Shown here piece by piece: positions 41,011 through 53,980 of a stretch of DNA of 64,000 bases (position 1 is its first letter; each line of letters starts with the position of its first letter). The stretch lies in contig NW_027467782.1 in NCBI RefSeq assembly GCF_004210375.1, forward strand, positions 22,485,276-22,549,275, read 5' to 3'. The notes under the pieces are model-generated. The model was not told the origin of the DNA and searched no databases. It worked only from the letters and a program-made list of their open reading frames with translations. The translations under genes and the position numbers were made by a program. The DNA is from Tachypleus tridentatus (lineage: Eukaryota; Arthropoda; Merostomata; Xiphosura; Limulidae).

Positions 41011-43490
41011 AACCACGTCAATTTAACTGTAACACGCACTATGCTTGCAACTGTATTTTTCCATATTCAGATATAAAGAAACGAAAGAACAACTTCAACA
41101 ATGTTTTATCATTTAAAGCGTTAAACGAAAACAACAACTAATTGACATAATTTTTATTTAAGAGAAAAAATTATTTCACTTTCCCTTACTGGCTTCACAC
41201 ACTACTGGGAACTATAGAATAACTTCAGGCTCTTTGCATGAGAGCGTATGTGCGTGTTTTCTTACAGCAAAGCCACATCGGGCTATCTGCTGAGCCCACC
41301 GAGAGGAATCGAGCCCCTGATTGCATGAGGGAAATTTACATATTTTCAATGTACAATATTGTTGTACATTATTGGTTCATATAGATTTGAGTTATAGAAA
41401 ACATGTGAAACACTGAGCGACATATTCTAATTTATTGTGGTTTCAAAGAAAAATCTTATGTTTGGTTAAGTAATAAAACTGAATCGTGTTCTGTTAGGAA
41501 CTTGTTATCATTCATGTGGAAGTGCTGTTACAGCTAAAATATTCTTATTTAACAGACGATATTCCAATTTATGGTTGTTTAGAACCAAATTCTAATTGGT
41601 TAACGTTGACAATGTTTTAATATCTTAATAAAACATATTTAGCATTCTTTCAAATTGTATATGAAAAATGTCTGTAAAATTATTTAACAAATATTGTGTA
41701 AAACCTAATCATATGCCACATAAGACAAAGAAACTTCCTTCTGTCAAGAACAAACAAACAAAAAACATGAAAAAGGTCAAAATGATTTGTGGAGGAAACT
41801 GGAAGAGATGTTTTATTTTACAATATTTCATTTAAAGGTGAGGACAGAAGTTTAGTTAAAATAATTTATTTGCTATTCATTAAATTTGAATGTTATTTAA
41901 GCAAAATAAATGGCTTTTATGGTTTTGCAAAAGGGATTTATTTGCACGTAACATTTGAAATTAAAATATATTAATAAGTTTTACTTTTCGCAAAATTGTA
42001 AAAATTATATTTAAAAGTTTGAAATAACGACAACTCTCTTAAACATGGACTTCAGTTTAAAATAAAATGCATTAGTAGGTATTTAATTCGTTGTTTTAGG
42101 CCAATCTATCTTTTCTATTGCTAGAGGTCTTGTACTTTCCCAAAAATGTTTTCTTCAATTGTAAAATAAAACTTTATTTAGTACTTGTAGAAGAAAGTTC
42201 GTTAATTCTAAACTAGTTTTGTAGATACATATAAAATAATATTACACTGTCTTCACAAAAGGTATAGCACATAAGTGGAGAAAGAAAAGGCTGATTATTT
42301 TATTTCTATAAGTGAACACTACACTCTTTGTTCCTCGGTGGTTTAACTAAAAGTTTACGGACCTACATTATCAAATTACACTGCTAAATTAGGGGCGGCT
42401 AGTGCAGATAGCCCTCATGTAACTTTGCGCGAAATTCAAAACAAACAATTACAGTGAAATATATCGAAACAGTTTAACTGTTTATTCGCTAACTGAGAAA
42501 GTTGTTAATACATATAGAGAACTCGATGAAACAAACATCGGAATTCCTCAGGATATCGTCTGCGGTTTGTGATTTGGTTTTATTTATCTCTTCCGTTTTT
42601 GTTTCTCTTTTATATTTGGTTGGATTTATACAAAGTTTCGTCTAAAGTATGATGTTATAGTTTGCGTTTAGTGGTGTGAGTCCGTAGATATTACGCTGGG
42701 GTCTCACTGACTGGTTAATACATCAGAAACCTTTTGACGTAGTAACTGTGTTGCTAGTGTTTGACGAGAGGCCTCTTCAACGCCTGAGATGACATATGTA
42801 ATGTGCCTAACATATAACATATTCTCCTTTGCTTTCAATTATGCGTTCTTATAATTACCACAACATGAAAAGTATCTAAATGTTAATATACTAACTGGAA
42901 ATAACCAGTCTCAGGATATAAGAAATTCTATGAACTGACTTCCCAGTTTTGTTAAACTGAAATAAGTTTTCCATAATTTAAAATTTATTATTTTAACTTG
43001 CTATTTTTATTTTTCATATAAAAGTTTGTTCTATTGTTACTATGTCCACTACTATATAAACATTGATGTCTAGAGATAAAGGTTGCCAAACAGCGTGCTA
43101 GCAAGTGTTTGTGTGTACGTGTTTATTATATATTTGTATATCAGTTCCAAGAAAACACTATTTTATTTTCACAAAACTAAATTTTACAAAACTATTATAA
43201 ATGTCTGCCATTTTTAAAACAAAATGTATAAGTTATTAAACTTTCTATATAAAACCTTATATTTTTATAAATATTTTAATTCCACTAAACGTTTATTTTG
43301 TCGTGTTTTGAACTTTAAGGTAACAGGGTATCTGTTACCATAAAGATGATACAAGTTGAAATATTCTGCAGTAACATAAAATTAATTACTAAATCACTCG
43401 CGGTTCTCAACTGCCTGTGATTTGTATGATTAGTCAGTAACAATAAGGTTATACAAACAATGTATTTTATTGCTTGATTCACTAAAATCC
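40741..43490. repeat. tandem duplication of 2.74 kb, copy B
   Basis: Second copy of 38005-40737, offset about 2745 bp. A consensus-like SINE (40741-41010) heads it. The last part, from about 43040, differs from copy A at many sites and has short indels ('gctagcaagtg', 'tgtatatcag'). Confidence 0.93.
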
Positions 43491-44099
43491 TATTTATCAT
43501 AAACAACTAAGATGGTAACTGTAAGATTCCCTACGTAGACAAAACTTCCCATCACTTATTAATACATACCTTGAAACACATGAAAGTTTCTAACAGAACT
43601 GTAGTTAATATTCTAACTACACTTAACTTTCCTATATATTCTACAATTAAACGTCATCATCATATCCCATTTCTTAATAAAATTTTTTTAGTAATAACTT
43701 ATGGATGTAATGATAACAAACTGATAATAAAAGAAAGTATATATATTATAAATGAAAGTTGAAACCTCAGTAGATATTCAAACCCACTCCCACATACATT
43801 TGTTTCTTTGTAAATTGAAAGTTTTATAACTTCCTAAACACTGTATGTTTATATTAATATGTATAACACTGTTCATTGTATTATTATATTAATATTTATA
43901 CTAAAGATTGTTTAATTAATTAATTTTATTGATTTTTGTTGAAGATGAAATATGTGTAGTTCAAAACATTCATTACAGATGTTTACACATATTGCCAAGG
44001 CTCTACTATTCCTTGTCAGTTTTGTTTCTATGTTCTGATTGCTGGCAAAAAGTATTTCCATATAAGATTAAAATAAGCAAAAATAACACACACATCACA
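43491..44099. other. no gene recognised
   Basis: AT-rich spacer between the duplication and a mariner relic. Confidence 0.4.
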
Positions 44100-45219
44100 G
44101 TGTTAAGTAACAATGAAAACTTCCTTATTATTTAAACCAACAAGTTCCATTTTATATACTGGAGACAAATTCTTAGCACATACTAATCCAGTACAGATGA
44201 TAATCAGATGGTGCAAGGACTGGAAAATAAGGAGGATGTGGAAGTTTCTCCCAGTCTATCTCTTCAATCTTTATAAATGTGATCCTTGCTGTATGGGGCC
44301 ATGCATTATCCTGGTGTAACACAATACATATACGACTGACCAAAGCAGGCCTCTTTCTTTTCAGTGCAACATTCAAATGCTCTAACTGTTGCCAACAGAA
44401 GTCTGATGTAATCTTTAGATTGAGTGGCAGCAACTCAAAGTGGATCACACCAAAGATATCCTACCAAATGCTTAACAAGGCTTTCCTAAGGTGGAGGTCC
44501 ATTATGGGCTGTGCTTTAGCCAGTTTACCTACACTGAGCTATTGTCTGAGACACTTAACATTTTTATAACATGTACATTTTTCATCTCCAGTTACTAAAC
44601 TGTCCAAAAAAAAGCAAGGTATGTTCATGGAGAGAAGTGCAAATGTCCACTCTTGCTCCAAGGTTGGCTACTGTCAAATCATGTGGAACCCATTTTCCAA
44701 GTTTTGACACCGTTCCAAGCTGTTACAGATGATGGTGAACTGTCAAATGGTTTGAATTAAGCTTCTATTCTAGTTCTTCAACTGTTACAGCACAATCTTC
44801 ATAAGTTGCTGCCAGCAGCAAGTCACCATTAAACTCAACAGGATGACTTGAACATGGACCATCACTTTAGTCACCCGATATGAACTTCTGAAACCACCTT
44901 CGACATTTTCTTTCATTGAGAGACTCCACACCCTAAACACCTTGAATGTTTCCATGTAGTTTCTGCTGCACTATTGATTTTTTAAACTCATAAAGTATTA
45001 TATGCCTAATGTGCTCCTCAGACACATCCATCTTCATGAAGGTTTATTTGATTAATGCTCTGAAAAAGTAGAGTTAAATTAATTTCTTTTATTTGTCTGA
45101 AGAATTTTATACATGTCCTACTACATAATCTCAGTCATTAAAGCATCCTACAGAGACAGAAATGATGATGCACTTTCTGCATTAAATTTTCGGACAGTAC
45201 TTATGAGATGACCTGATAC
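44100..45219 (-). mobile_element. mariner transposon, decayed, minus strand
   Basis: The right end reads 'gtacttatgagatgacctga', which is the reverse complement of the TIR type at 29273. The transposase start lies near 45035 on the minus strand. The other end is approximate. Confidence 0.8.
44173..45040 (-). pseudogene. mariner transposase (DD34D type), broken
   Basis: The minus strand begins 'MKMDVSEEHIRHIILYEFKK' near 45035. Frame-broken HTH and linker pieces follow, and the open piece 44448-44173 carries 'IVLHQDNAWPHTA' (second catalytic Asp). The third-acid region reads 'LAPSDYHL', with its Asp present, although the preceding 'YSPD' has become 'YFPV'. Several frame changes occur between 44450 and 45035. 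Confidence 0.8.
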
Positions 45220-46031
45220 AAATGCAGTTAAAAAGAGCCTTAATAACAAACTGTGTGATAAGTAAATTTTTATTGTTGAGTTATAAAAACTGACATGACT
45301 ATCATGATACCTGTATCAGTCAGTAGACATGTGGGATCTGAAGATGTAATTTCAACACTTTATTGTTTTAAACTTCCTTTTTTAACTACTGTTTTATCAA
45401 ACAACATTTAAATCAACATAAATCATTGACGTTTACAAAACAAATTACATGTGAATGTGACAAACCTCATTACCCAATTATTGCAAGGATATACAATTAA
45501 ACAAGGCCAAACTAAGAATGAACAATAAAAGTAGCAATCAGCTTTTTTATAAATAATATAAAAATGATATGTATACTAAATAATTGCTTTTTTAAATTAT
45601 TAAGTGATAGTAAACTCTGAAGTTAATTTGTAACATTATGTTTGTTTATATACATTTTGAACAATGTTCTAGTGCTTGTTCATTCTAGCAGACAATATTA
45701 CAGTCATTTATTTGTTCAAAAAAGTTTCTGTATATCACACAAAACTAACAATATTTATACCAAAGGATATCACATCACCTCAAACAAACAGGAAAGTATA
45801 ATCAGAAGTACAGTATATAAAAACTTTTATACACTTACTATTATTCTAGTCTAACCTTCTCCATAAATAATCCAGAGTAAGACACAGCTATCTGAACTCC
45901 TCTTCTTAGATGAAATCAGCCTGAAAGGCTCAATTACTTTCTGGTATATTTTGTGTTATAAACTGTATATGATACATCATTTGTTAACATACATGAGTCT
46001 TTCCTAAATAAAGTGTACAGTTTTAGGCATT
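45220..46031. other. no gene recognised
   Basis: AT-rich spacer. I tested the minus strand for exons of the SART3-like gene and found none. Confidence 0.4.
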
Positions 46032-46149
46032 TATATGCAAAAAAAAGCTTGTTTGGGTTGCGAAAATATCTTACGTAGAAGGTCGAAAGGTTGTTCGCTC
46101 TTCTACATAAAATATTTTCTCAACCCAAATGAGCCGTTTTTGCATATAT
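46032..46149. repeat. long imperfect hairpin, about 118 bp foldback
   Basis: The outer arms are 'tatatgcaaaaa' and 'tttttgcatata'. The inner arms are 'gtttgggttgcgaaaatatc' with 'ttacgtagaag', against 'cttctacataaaatattttc' with 'tcaacccaaat'. The loop 'gtcgaaaggttgttcgct' is short. It could be a miniature foldback transposon or form a stable RNA hairpin. Confidence 0.8.
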
Positions 46150-46504
46150 ATTTCTCAACAAGTGGGTTTTCTCAACATCACAGAGTTTTAAGCATTATAG
46201 TAGCTAACTCAGTTTATTTTAATCAATACCAGCAATATTTAACTCTGTCATGCAATTAAAGGTAAACCACAAAAAAGTAAAGATTACCAGAACATTAAGT
46301 TATCAAATATGAAGACACAATGAGTGATGCATTTCCAGGGAAGAGTAATACATTAAAAACATTCCAAGATACACTGTATTCTGACACATATAAAACATAT
46401 GATGTTATTATCCATAGAAAATTATATAAGGTACATTTTTTAATTTTTTGCTGAATCTTACAACATTTATTCTACTTTTTCATGTAAAACTTATTAGCTT
46501 ATAA

Positions 46505-46541
<37 letters not shown>

Positions 46542-48498
46542 TACTGACCTTTGACCTTACAATAAGGTTGTTTCCACTGTTCTAAGGCTAAAATATAGTT
46601 GATCCACAAGATGACAGACCACAGACAGTTTCAGATAACTTGTTCATGAGTAGAGAAAGAAATGGAAGGGATTTTCAACTGGGTGTCCTACAGGCAAACA
46701 AGAAAAAAAAGAGAGATTTCAATATGGTTAAGTATTATCTTTTTACAAGAAGCTATAGTTAACTCAGTCATCCATGGACAAATTATCCAGTTTATCTTTT
46801 AAAAGAATCCTGAGAATCTCACAAGTTGTTATACAAAACTTCAGAACTAGTTTTTACATTCTGTGTTCTACCATTCAAAAACTCAAATAAAACAAAAGGA
46901 TAATTTAAATGAATATTGTGAAATCTGTCAGACTGAATATCAGGTCAAACTACATTTCTAGTACTTTCATCTTGCTAAGAAATACACAGATATACAAGTT
47001 TTCTTTGTTTTGTATTATCCAGGATCCCTTTTACCCTCTATTACCACAGATAAGATATATATATGTATACATATGTAACAGAGAATTTTAATTACAAAAT
47101 TTTAAATGTTTATCATTAACTGTTATTTTTATATAAATCACCTTACTAGTAATAAGGACAGTCTTTGAAATCACTTGATCATAACTCATACGATCTACTC
47201 CGTAAGAATTCTGTAGCCGATTTAATTCATTTTGTTAGTAAAGTTACTAGCAGTGTAGTTACAGGTAAATTAAACAATGAAAGTAATATAACACAAAGTG
47301 TTGAGTAGTTTAACAGATTATAAGTTTCCAACTTAGTTAAACATCCAAAGTGTTGACTATGTTACAGTGCAGTAATTTTTAATACACAAATCAGTGCATA
47401 TTGTACAACCACAGCTGATATAAAATAGTATATAACTGACTTTTAATAAGTGCAACTATTTTTCTTGTGTTCTAGAGGACCAGTATTTTGTATATAATAC
47501 AATCACATTCAATTCTAATACATTACACATGTATATATATTATTACTATTTACAAATAAATCTTTAAGTTTCAGATACTTTTCTTAAAACACAGAACAGT
47601 TACAATGAATTATGATAATATTATGTTATAGTTCTACTGTAATTACTTGTACTATCTATTTTTTTAATTCTTCCTGTACACTAAACTATGTAATCAGTGT
47701 TAGCTGAAAATAAGTACCAAGTGTGTTGAATTGATTAATCTAAAATCTATTTCTGAATGAATTTAATAAAGTTATTTATTGATATATTTTTATGATGTAT
47801 TCAGTGTATTTTACACTGTGTTTGATTAACAGGCACATAAAACTGTCTTACTTTCATATCTATATAGTATCAATGGAATAAAACCTAATCATTTAAAAAA
47901 CATGATTATAGTTTTCACAAAAATTTTACTCATTATTCAGATCACATCACAATTAATAGTTAGTATAAATATCCACTGACAATACTGTTCACAAAAAGTT
48001 ATCATTTGACAGCCCTACAGATACAACTATGGTATAGAGATATTGGGATGTTTGAATACTTGTTTAAATAATTGTTAATGTGACATAATAAATTACTTTT
48101 CATTTTCTTATGTAAATAAAGACTATACACACATGTTGGTTCATTGCATAACTATAAAGCTTACCTAAAATAAAAATTAGAATGAATAATTTCAAATATT
48201 AAAGAAACTAAAGAATGATACAACTGTAATTATACAAACATAAAACTGTTCATAAGAACATATTTACAACTCAGAAATTAACACTGTCAGAAGTCAACAT
48301 ATTCTGCAAAGTTGTGTGTAAAATTCATAATTAATTATTACACATCTCAACTGGCAAGAAGTTATGGCAATGTTAACCCAATGTGATATTGTTTTTCTTA
48401 CCATCCTGGACAGCTTTGTAGCATTTAAGTAAGCAATAATGATTGTAATAAACTCTTTATAATACTAGATCTTTTGTGTACAAAATTTATACACTTAC
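46150..48498. other. no gene recognised; AT-rich
   Basis: About 2.3 kb, very AT-rich, with a (TA)n run at 46509-46537. No exon was identified on either strand. It could be intron or 3' flank of the minus-strand exon at 48499. Confidence 0.4.
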
Positions 48499-48591
48499 TT
48501 GTAGAGTACCAAGAAAGGTATCATCAAACTCCTTGTACACTTCCCAGATGATATCACCTTGTGTAACATAGAGGCCTACAGCACTGACTGC
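48499..48591 (-). CDS. lone exon resembling a SART3 HAT repeat
   Basis: On the minus strand an acceptor-like 'cttttcaatag' and donor 'gtaagt' enclose exactly 93 nt, 31 codons. The peptide starts 'AVSAVGLYVTQGDIIWEVYK' and ends 'TLQ'. 'xAxSAVGLHxxxGxxxWExYxEFE' is a half-a-TPR (HAT) repeat segment of SART3, a U6 snRNP recycling factor. No neighbouring exon was found in this window, so the gene (or pseudogene) would have long introns. If the exon is read further upstream, a TAG lies immediately before it. Assignment is from memory of the motif. Confidence 0.45.
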
Positions 48592-48808
48592 CTATTGAAA
48601 AGCATACCAAACATTTTCTGTACCATCTTTCACTTCCACGCCTTCAAGAGAGCACATTCTAACCAGTGATGACTAAAAAATAAAAAAATAACGTATACAG
48701 TTACAAATACAATATCTTATTTTGAAAACTGCCTCATTAATATTTAAACTACTTAAAATGTATCCTCCGTTACGGTTAACACAATTATTATATCTGCGTC
48801 TAACTCTT

Positions 48809-49054
48809 GAACGAAATAAAACATGACGTCATACACTTGTATGTCATAGCTCATTGGTACCATGCTTATCTTATTAAACTACAACAAATCTAACCTAACA
48901 TAACAATTACCAATTGTTACGAATATAATTATACTTCATATAAACATACATTGAAATTGAAACAACTGATACTGCATCTAATTGCATCACAAAGTTTCAA
49001 ATTTGGAACAGTTTCAGCTATGACGTCATGCTTCATTTTGTTTCATTTTCTTCG
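48809..49054 (-). mobile_element. MITE-like element, copy B (246 bp)
   Basis: Left end 'gaacgaaataaaacatgacg', right end 'atgacgtcatgcttcattt' and 'gtttcattttcttcg', forming imperfect TIRs. Its interior matches the reverse complement of 1779-2000. TGACGTCA palindromes lie near both ends. Confidence 0.7.
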
Positions 49055-49216
49055 AGATTTAGCCGCTTATCCAGATCTGGCTTTTAAAAGACACTTGTCA
49101 TCACTACCCAGGGTTTTACCGATGGTTCATACGAAAATTACTAAGCTATCTGTACGATCTTGAGAAGGTGCTATATCTACAAGCAACCAGTGACACCACT
49201 GTTGATGTTTGTTGTT

Positions 49217-49488
49217 GTTTTTTTTGGAATTTCGCACAAAGCTACTCGAGGGCTATCTGTGCTAGCCGTCCCTAATTTAGGAGTGCAAGACTAGACGGAA
49301 GGCAGCTAGTCATTACCACCCACCGCCAACTCTTGCGCTACTCTTTTACCAACGAAAAGTGGGATTGATCGTTACATTATAACGCCCCCACGGCTGAAAG
49401 GGCGAGCATGTTTGGCGCGACGGGGATGCGAACCCGCGACCCTCAGATTACGAGTCGCACGCCTTAACACGCTTGCCCATGCTGGGCC
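49217..49488 (-). repeat. SINE, main family, full length, minus strand
   Basis: 'ggaatttcgcacaaagctac' to 'taacacgcttgcccatgctg'. The B box in reverse is 'gggatgcgaaccc'. Confidence 0.93.
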
Positions 49489-50450
49489 TTATTTCATTAC
49501 AACAATTTAGTCAAGAGTATTGTTACACTTCCAACCAATGTGAAGAAAGACAACAATAAAATGGAACCATAATATTACTGAATATTTGTACATAGTAACT
49601 ATAGAGACGAGATATTAAATTAAGCGGCCGAACTTTGAGAAGAAAGAACAAAATGTGACAGCAAATAATTACTCACCTCGCATTCCACGGGTATTTCGAC
49701 TAGTCCAATTTGTAGGTATAAAGTTTTGTTTAAATATTTTAATTGTATATTCACATAAGGTCATTTTATAAAAATGAATTATGTTCTTTAAATGAGAAGA
49801 AAAAAAGTCAGACAACTAGAAAGAAATATTCACTTTACTCTGCAACCTGTGAGAGGCGAGGCAGTTACTGTAAACTAACTACTGTTTTAAAAAGCGTTGT
49901 ACTAAAAAATAGGAAAAGGCACTATTTTCCAAGAGAAAAATATTCTTTTTTACGGTAATTAATGGAGAGGAAAACTGCTCTGATTGTGATAACACAAATA
50001 CTATTTTTGATCTATTAAGTATGGTACCGTTTATTTAAAAATCAACAGATTTTTTAACTGCATTCCTCAAAAGTATATTTTATAAATATACTTAAATAAT
50101 ATACTTATTACATCAATAAAGATATAATCAAACGTTCAGATTTAGTACCAGTGAAAGTCGAGTTCTTGCAACAAAGACAGTACTTCAAAATTCTGTTCTT
50201 TGATAAACAAATGTTTGTCGTACGTATCGTAGTTATTTTTATAATTGTCTGAATTTAGAATACCAAAGTGGGAATTTTTTTTATAGATTTTTGTTTGTGC
50301 CAATAAATAGGTAGTGACACAATGTATTTATTATTTCGGACACATAGATACAGATATGCACTCCATGTGCTTAAAATAAATAGTAAGATCAGAAAATATC
50401 ACCAAATTAATTCTTGATATTGGATTTACCAAAAATATACATCTTCAATA
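49489..50450. other. no gene recognised
   Basis: AT-rich spacer. At 50455 a short 'cactgctgaccaaaatcttt' resembles a Tc1 end but has no partner. Confidence 0.4.
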
Positions 50451-50486
50451 TTACACTGCTGACCAAAATCTTTATGCAGTGACATA

Positions 50487-50945
50487 TATGGAAGCGTCAT
50501 AAACCACGAGACAGTCTTCTTCCTAATTTTGCTAACCTATATCAAAAGGAAAGGCCGAACTTACACCCTGAACTGCCCTCGAGGCAAAATGTAATTTTGA
50601 TTTGGGGCACTTAACTGTGCAATTACGCATTGGGAATGCATTGTTCATGCTTTCTAGACAAGAGTGTAGATTTCATAGTTTGAAGGAGCTTGATCAAATG
50701 TCGTAGACACACGCTTCCAAACTATAGGTTTAATATATTTCTGCTATTTTATCAAATTTAGTTTTTGTATTACTCAAGAGTGTTACACGCAAAGTACAAG
50801 TTGCTTTGTAGGTAAATCTTTTTATCACAGAAATCAAGACAACAGATAGTACACAATACATATCTTTTTTAGTTCAATTTAACTGTCAGCACTAATACTT
50901 ATAACGTATAATGAGAGTTTACAAAATGCCAAAGACATACATTCC
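50487..50945 (+). repeat. direct duplication, copy 1
   Basis: Aligned with 51125-51570 along the whole length, with moderate divergence. Shared blocks include 'ccctcgaggcaaaatgtaat', 'gaatgcattgtt' and 'agacacacgcttccaaa'. The 3' half (50729-50940) is also present at 58074-58275. Confidence 0.85.
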
Positions 50946-51124
50946 TCTTTATGTTTTCATGGTAAGTTGTTTTACGTCAGTCTTTTATGAACTTTGTTTA
51001 TATTTCTGGTGGTTCAATTAATTAAATACAGAAATAGTTACGAAAAGTTATTTAATGATTGAGAAAATAAAACATGAGTTTTTAACTCAATGAACACGGA
51101 AAAACTGCTTTGTGCAGAACCATG

Positions 51125-51570
51125 TGTGGAAGCGCCGTAAATCACGAGAAGATCTTCTCCCCAATTTTAGTTAACCTATATCAAATAGAAAGGCCGAACT
51201 TTGATCCTAAAATGCCCTCGAGGCAAAATGTAATTTTCACTTGGGGTACTTAACTGTGCTTTTTGGCATCGGGAATGCATTGTTTATGCTTTCTAGACAA
51301 GAGTGGAGATTTAATAGTTGAAAGGAGCTTGATCGATGTTCTCAGATGTCCTAGACACACGCTTCCAAAACTATAACTTTAATATATTTCTGCTCTTTTA
51401 CCATTGTTAGTTTCTTTTGTTATTCAAGAGTGTTACATGTAATATAAAAATTAATTTGCAGGTAAATATTTTTATCACAGAAATGAAGAGTACAGGTACT
51501 ACATAATGCTCATCTTTGTTCAATTTAACTGTCAGCACTAATACTTATAACGCATACTGAGAATTTTCAA
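51125..51570 (+). repeat. direct duplication, copy 2
   Basis: Paralogue of 50487-50945, about 640 bp downstream. Confidence 0.85.
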
Positions 51571-51589
51571 GATGCTAGAGACATACACA

Positions 51590-52270
51590 AGACGTATCGA
51601 TACAGTCTTGGTGAAGTTGTGCTTCCTGTGGTTTCTAAGACAAAATTTTTGGGACTCCTCTTTGACCGTAAGCTGACCTTTATAATACACATCAAGAAGC
51701 TACGAGTAAAACGTACAAGAGCACTGAACATTCTCTGCATCCTCCTTCCACCACCAGGCCCGGCATGGCGTGCGACTCGTAATCCGAGGGTCGCGGGTTC
51801 GCGCCCGCGTCGCGCTAAACATGCTCGCCCTCCCAGCCGTGGGGGTGTATAATGTGACGGTCAATCCCACTATTCGTTGGTAAAAGAGTAGCCCAAGAGT
51901 TGGCGGTGGGTGGTGATGACTAGCTGCCTTCCCTCTAGTCTTACACTGCTAAATTAGGGACGGCTAGCACAGATAGCCCTCGAGTAGCTTTGTGCGAAAT
52001 TCCAAAACAAACAAACAAAACAATCCTTCCATCATTTTGGGAGCAGATAGATGTTCTATGCTAAAGATATATCGTGCTCTTATTCGATCGAACCTACATT
52101 TTGGGTCTCTGCTTTGTGACTCTGACAGAACTTTGGTATTAGAGATGCTGTGCCTCGTTTATTTTCAGGGACTTTAGTTCTTCTCCAGTCCAGAGCTTAT
52201 ACACAGAGTCTCATGAACCTCCTCTACACCTCCGCCGTACATACATTAACATGTTCGTATATAGGTTCAG
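51590..52270 (+). pseudogene. Jockey/CR1-type reverse transcriptase C-terminal fragment, split by a SINE
   Basis: Before the SINE: 'VVSKTKFLGLLFDRKLTF' and 'IHIKKLRVKRTRALNIL', the block after the FADD motif in LINE RTs. After the SINE the same product resumes as 'LGADRCSMLKIYRALIRSNL', 'HFGSLLCDSDRT' and later 'SPVQSLYTESHEPPL'. No catalytic region is included. Confidence 0.85.
51757..52018 (+). repeat. SINE, main family, with 8 bp target duplication inside an RT fragment
   Basis: The head is 'ggcccggcatgg' and the tail 'caaaacaaacaaacaaaac'. 'tccttcca' occurs just before the head (within 51746-51753) and again right after the tail. Confidence 0.92.
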
Positions 52271-53163
52271 ACAATTAATTTCTTAATTGGGTTACCAGTA
52301 TATTCATTAACTAAAAAAGAAGGTGTTAGGATTTATCACTGTTTTTATTATAAATTTTACGTGTTCTTTTTATTTTTAAAGGAAAATAGGCTTACGTCCG
52401 ACAGAACCAACACACCCCATTACCAGAATCTGTCATATACACGAGTTTTTATCTTTAGTGGATGATGAAAATGTTGTTATGTATGGTGTTGTTAGCCAAT
52501 TAAAAACGTCAGTAAAGAGGTCACAATGATATTCTATAACTAAACGGATAAAGTTTTTCCTTAGTTCTTTATTTTTCAGAGATCAATCTATTCAAAACTT
52601 GCTTCAGTTACGATGGTAACACAAATTTATGTTTTTGGAACGAGTTCGATACAGGATTTGAACCTATACTTCATATCACAGTATGAGATCATGTGAGGGT
52701 TTGTTGGTCTTGGTCTTCGACGTGCAGTAATGCAATACAGGAAAACAAAGCCCACTTTTTAAAGTTACATTCGACCAAATTAAGAGTAGGTTTAAAAATA
52801 TATAACCTTTGGGAATGGCGTCTCTACGAATATTCAAGGAAACTTTAGGTAATGTCTTCTTGGTTTAACTCGTAAACAAACGATTTTGTAGCTATTATTT
52901 GTTTCTGTCTTTATTGAAGTAATTTTTCGAATTAAAGTATTTGATTTTTATGGTTTAAAGATTGAAATCCAAATATACTTTTAATTCTTCCTGCTTATGT
53001 TACAAGTGAAAAATGTAAAAATAAGACAGTAAATGACACGTGTGATATTTTTTCCTTTAATATTAATTATAAGGTAAATATAGCAGTAAGCAGTATGTTT
53101 CCACATTCAACTATACAACATTACCTTACCCAGTTGCCCTCAGTTATAGCTGCTATTGTAGGA
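52271..53163. other. no gene recognised
   Basis: AT-rich spacer. Confidence 0.4.
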
Positions 53164-53445
53164 GACCCAGAATGGCCAGGTGGGTTAAGGCGTGCGACTC
53201 GTTATCTGACGGTCGCGGGTTCGCATCCCCATCGCACCAAACATGCTCGCCTTTTCAGTCGTGGAGGTGTTATAAGTGACGATCAATCCCACTATGCGTT
53301 TGTACAAGAATAGCCTAAGAGTCGGCAGTGGGTGGTGATGACTAGCTGCCTTCCTTCTTGTCTCACACTGTTAAATTAGGGACAGCTAGCACAAATGACC
53401 CTCGAGGAGCTTTGCGCGAAATTCAAAACAAACAAACAAACAATA
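53164..53445 (+). repeat. SINE, main family, full length
   Basis: 'agaatggccaggtgggttaa' to 'caaaacaaacaaacaaac'. Confidence 0.92.
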
Positions 53446-53764
53446 CAATCTAAAAACGTGTTGATTTAACAAGTGCAAAGTCTTGGCTAAAATCATGAGA
53501 ATAATGTTTGAGATCACAGGACTTCAGTCTTTCCTAAATCTTTTCAAGAAAAACTATTTATTTTGTTCTATCTTTCTGGGATAATTCTCTGGGTTACCAT
53601 ACAAGTGTTACATCAATACCTAATTATCATTTAATTACAAAACAAACGCAACTCAAATGTAGATTTCCATAATTTCATGGATCGCTAAATATTAACACTG
53701 ATATATTTCTGTAAACATTACAAGATATCACCTCAGCAATTTACAGTACCTTAGATATCATACA

Positions 53765-53980
53765 GGGACAAGCATGGCCTGATGGTTAGGGCACTCGACA
53801 ACTCCCAACATTTAGGTCGCTGGTTCGAATTGTATTGTTGAACATGCTCGTCGTTTTACTGGCCAAGAGTTGCTAATCTGTTATGTTGACTTCAATTTCT
53901 ACTCTGTCATTCCTAAATTATAGACAGATAGCGCTGGAAGCCCTCAAGCAGCTTTGTACGAAATTCAGCAAACAAAAGAA
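53765..53980 (+). repeat. SINE, main family, old diverged copy
   Basis: 'agcatggcctgatggttag', B-box 'tggttcgaat', 'aacatgctcg', 'cctaaattatagacagatag' and 'cgaaattcagcaaac', with several indels. Confidence 0.75.

Noticed and set aside
50455-50480. Tc1-like terminus
   Set aside because: Only about 20 bp resemble the end at 27057, with no second terminus and no transposase nearby.
53095-53313. 72-codon frame
   Set aside because: It covers a SINE head. Similar peptides appear at other SINE copies.
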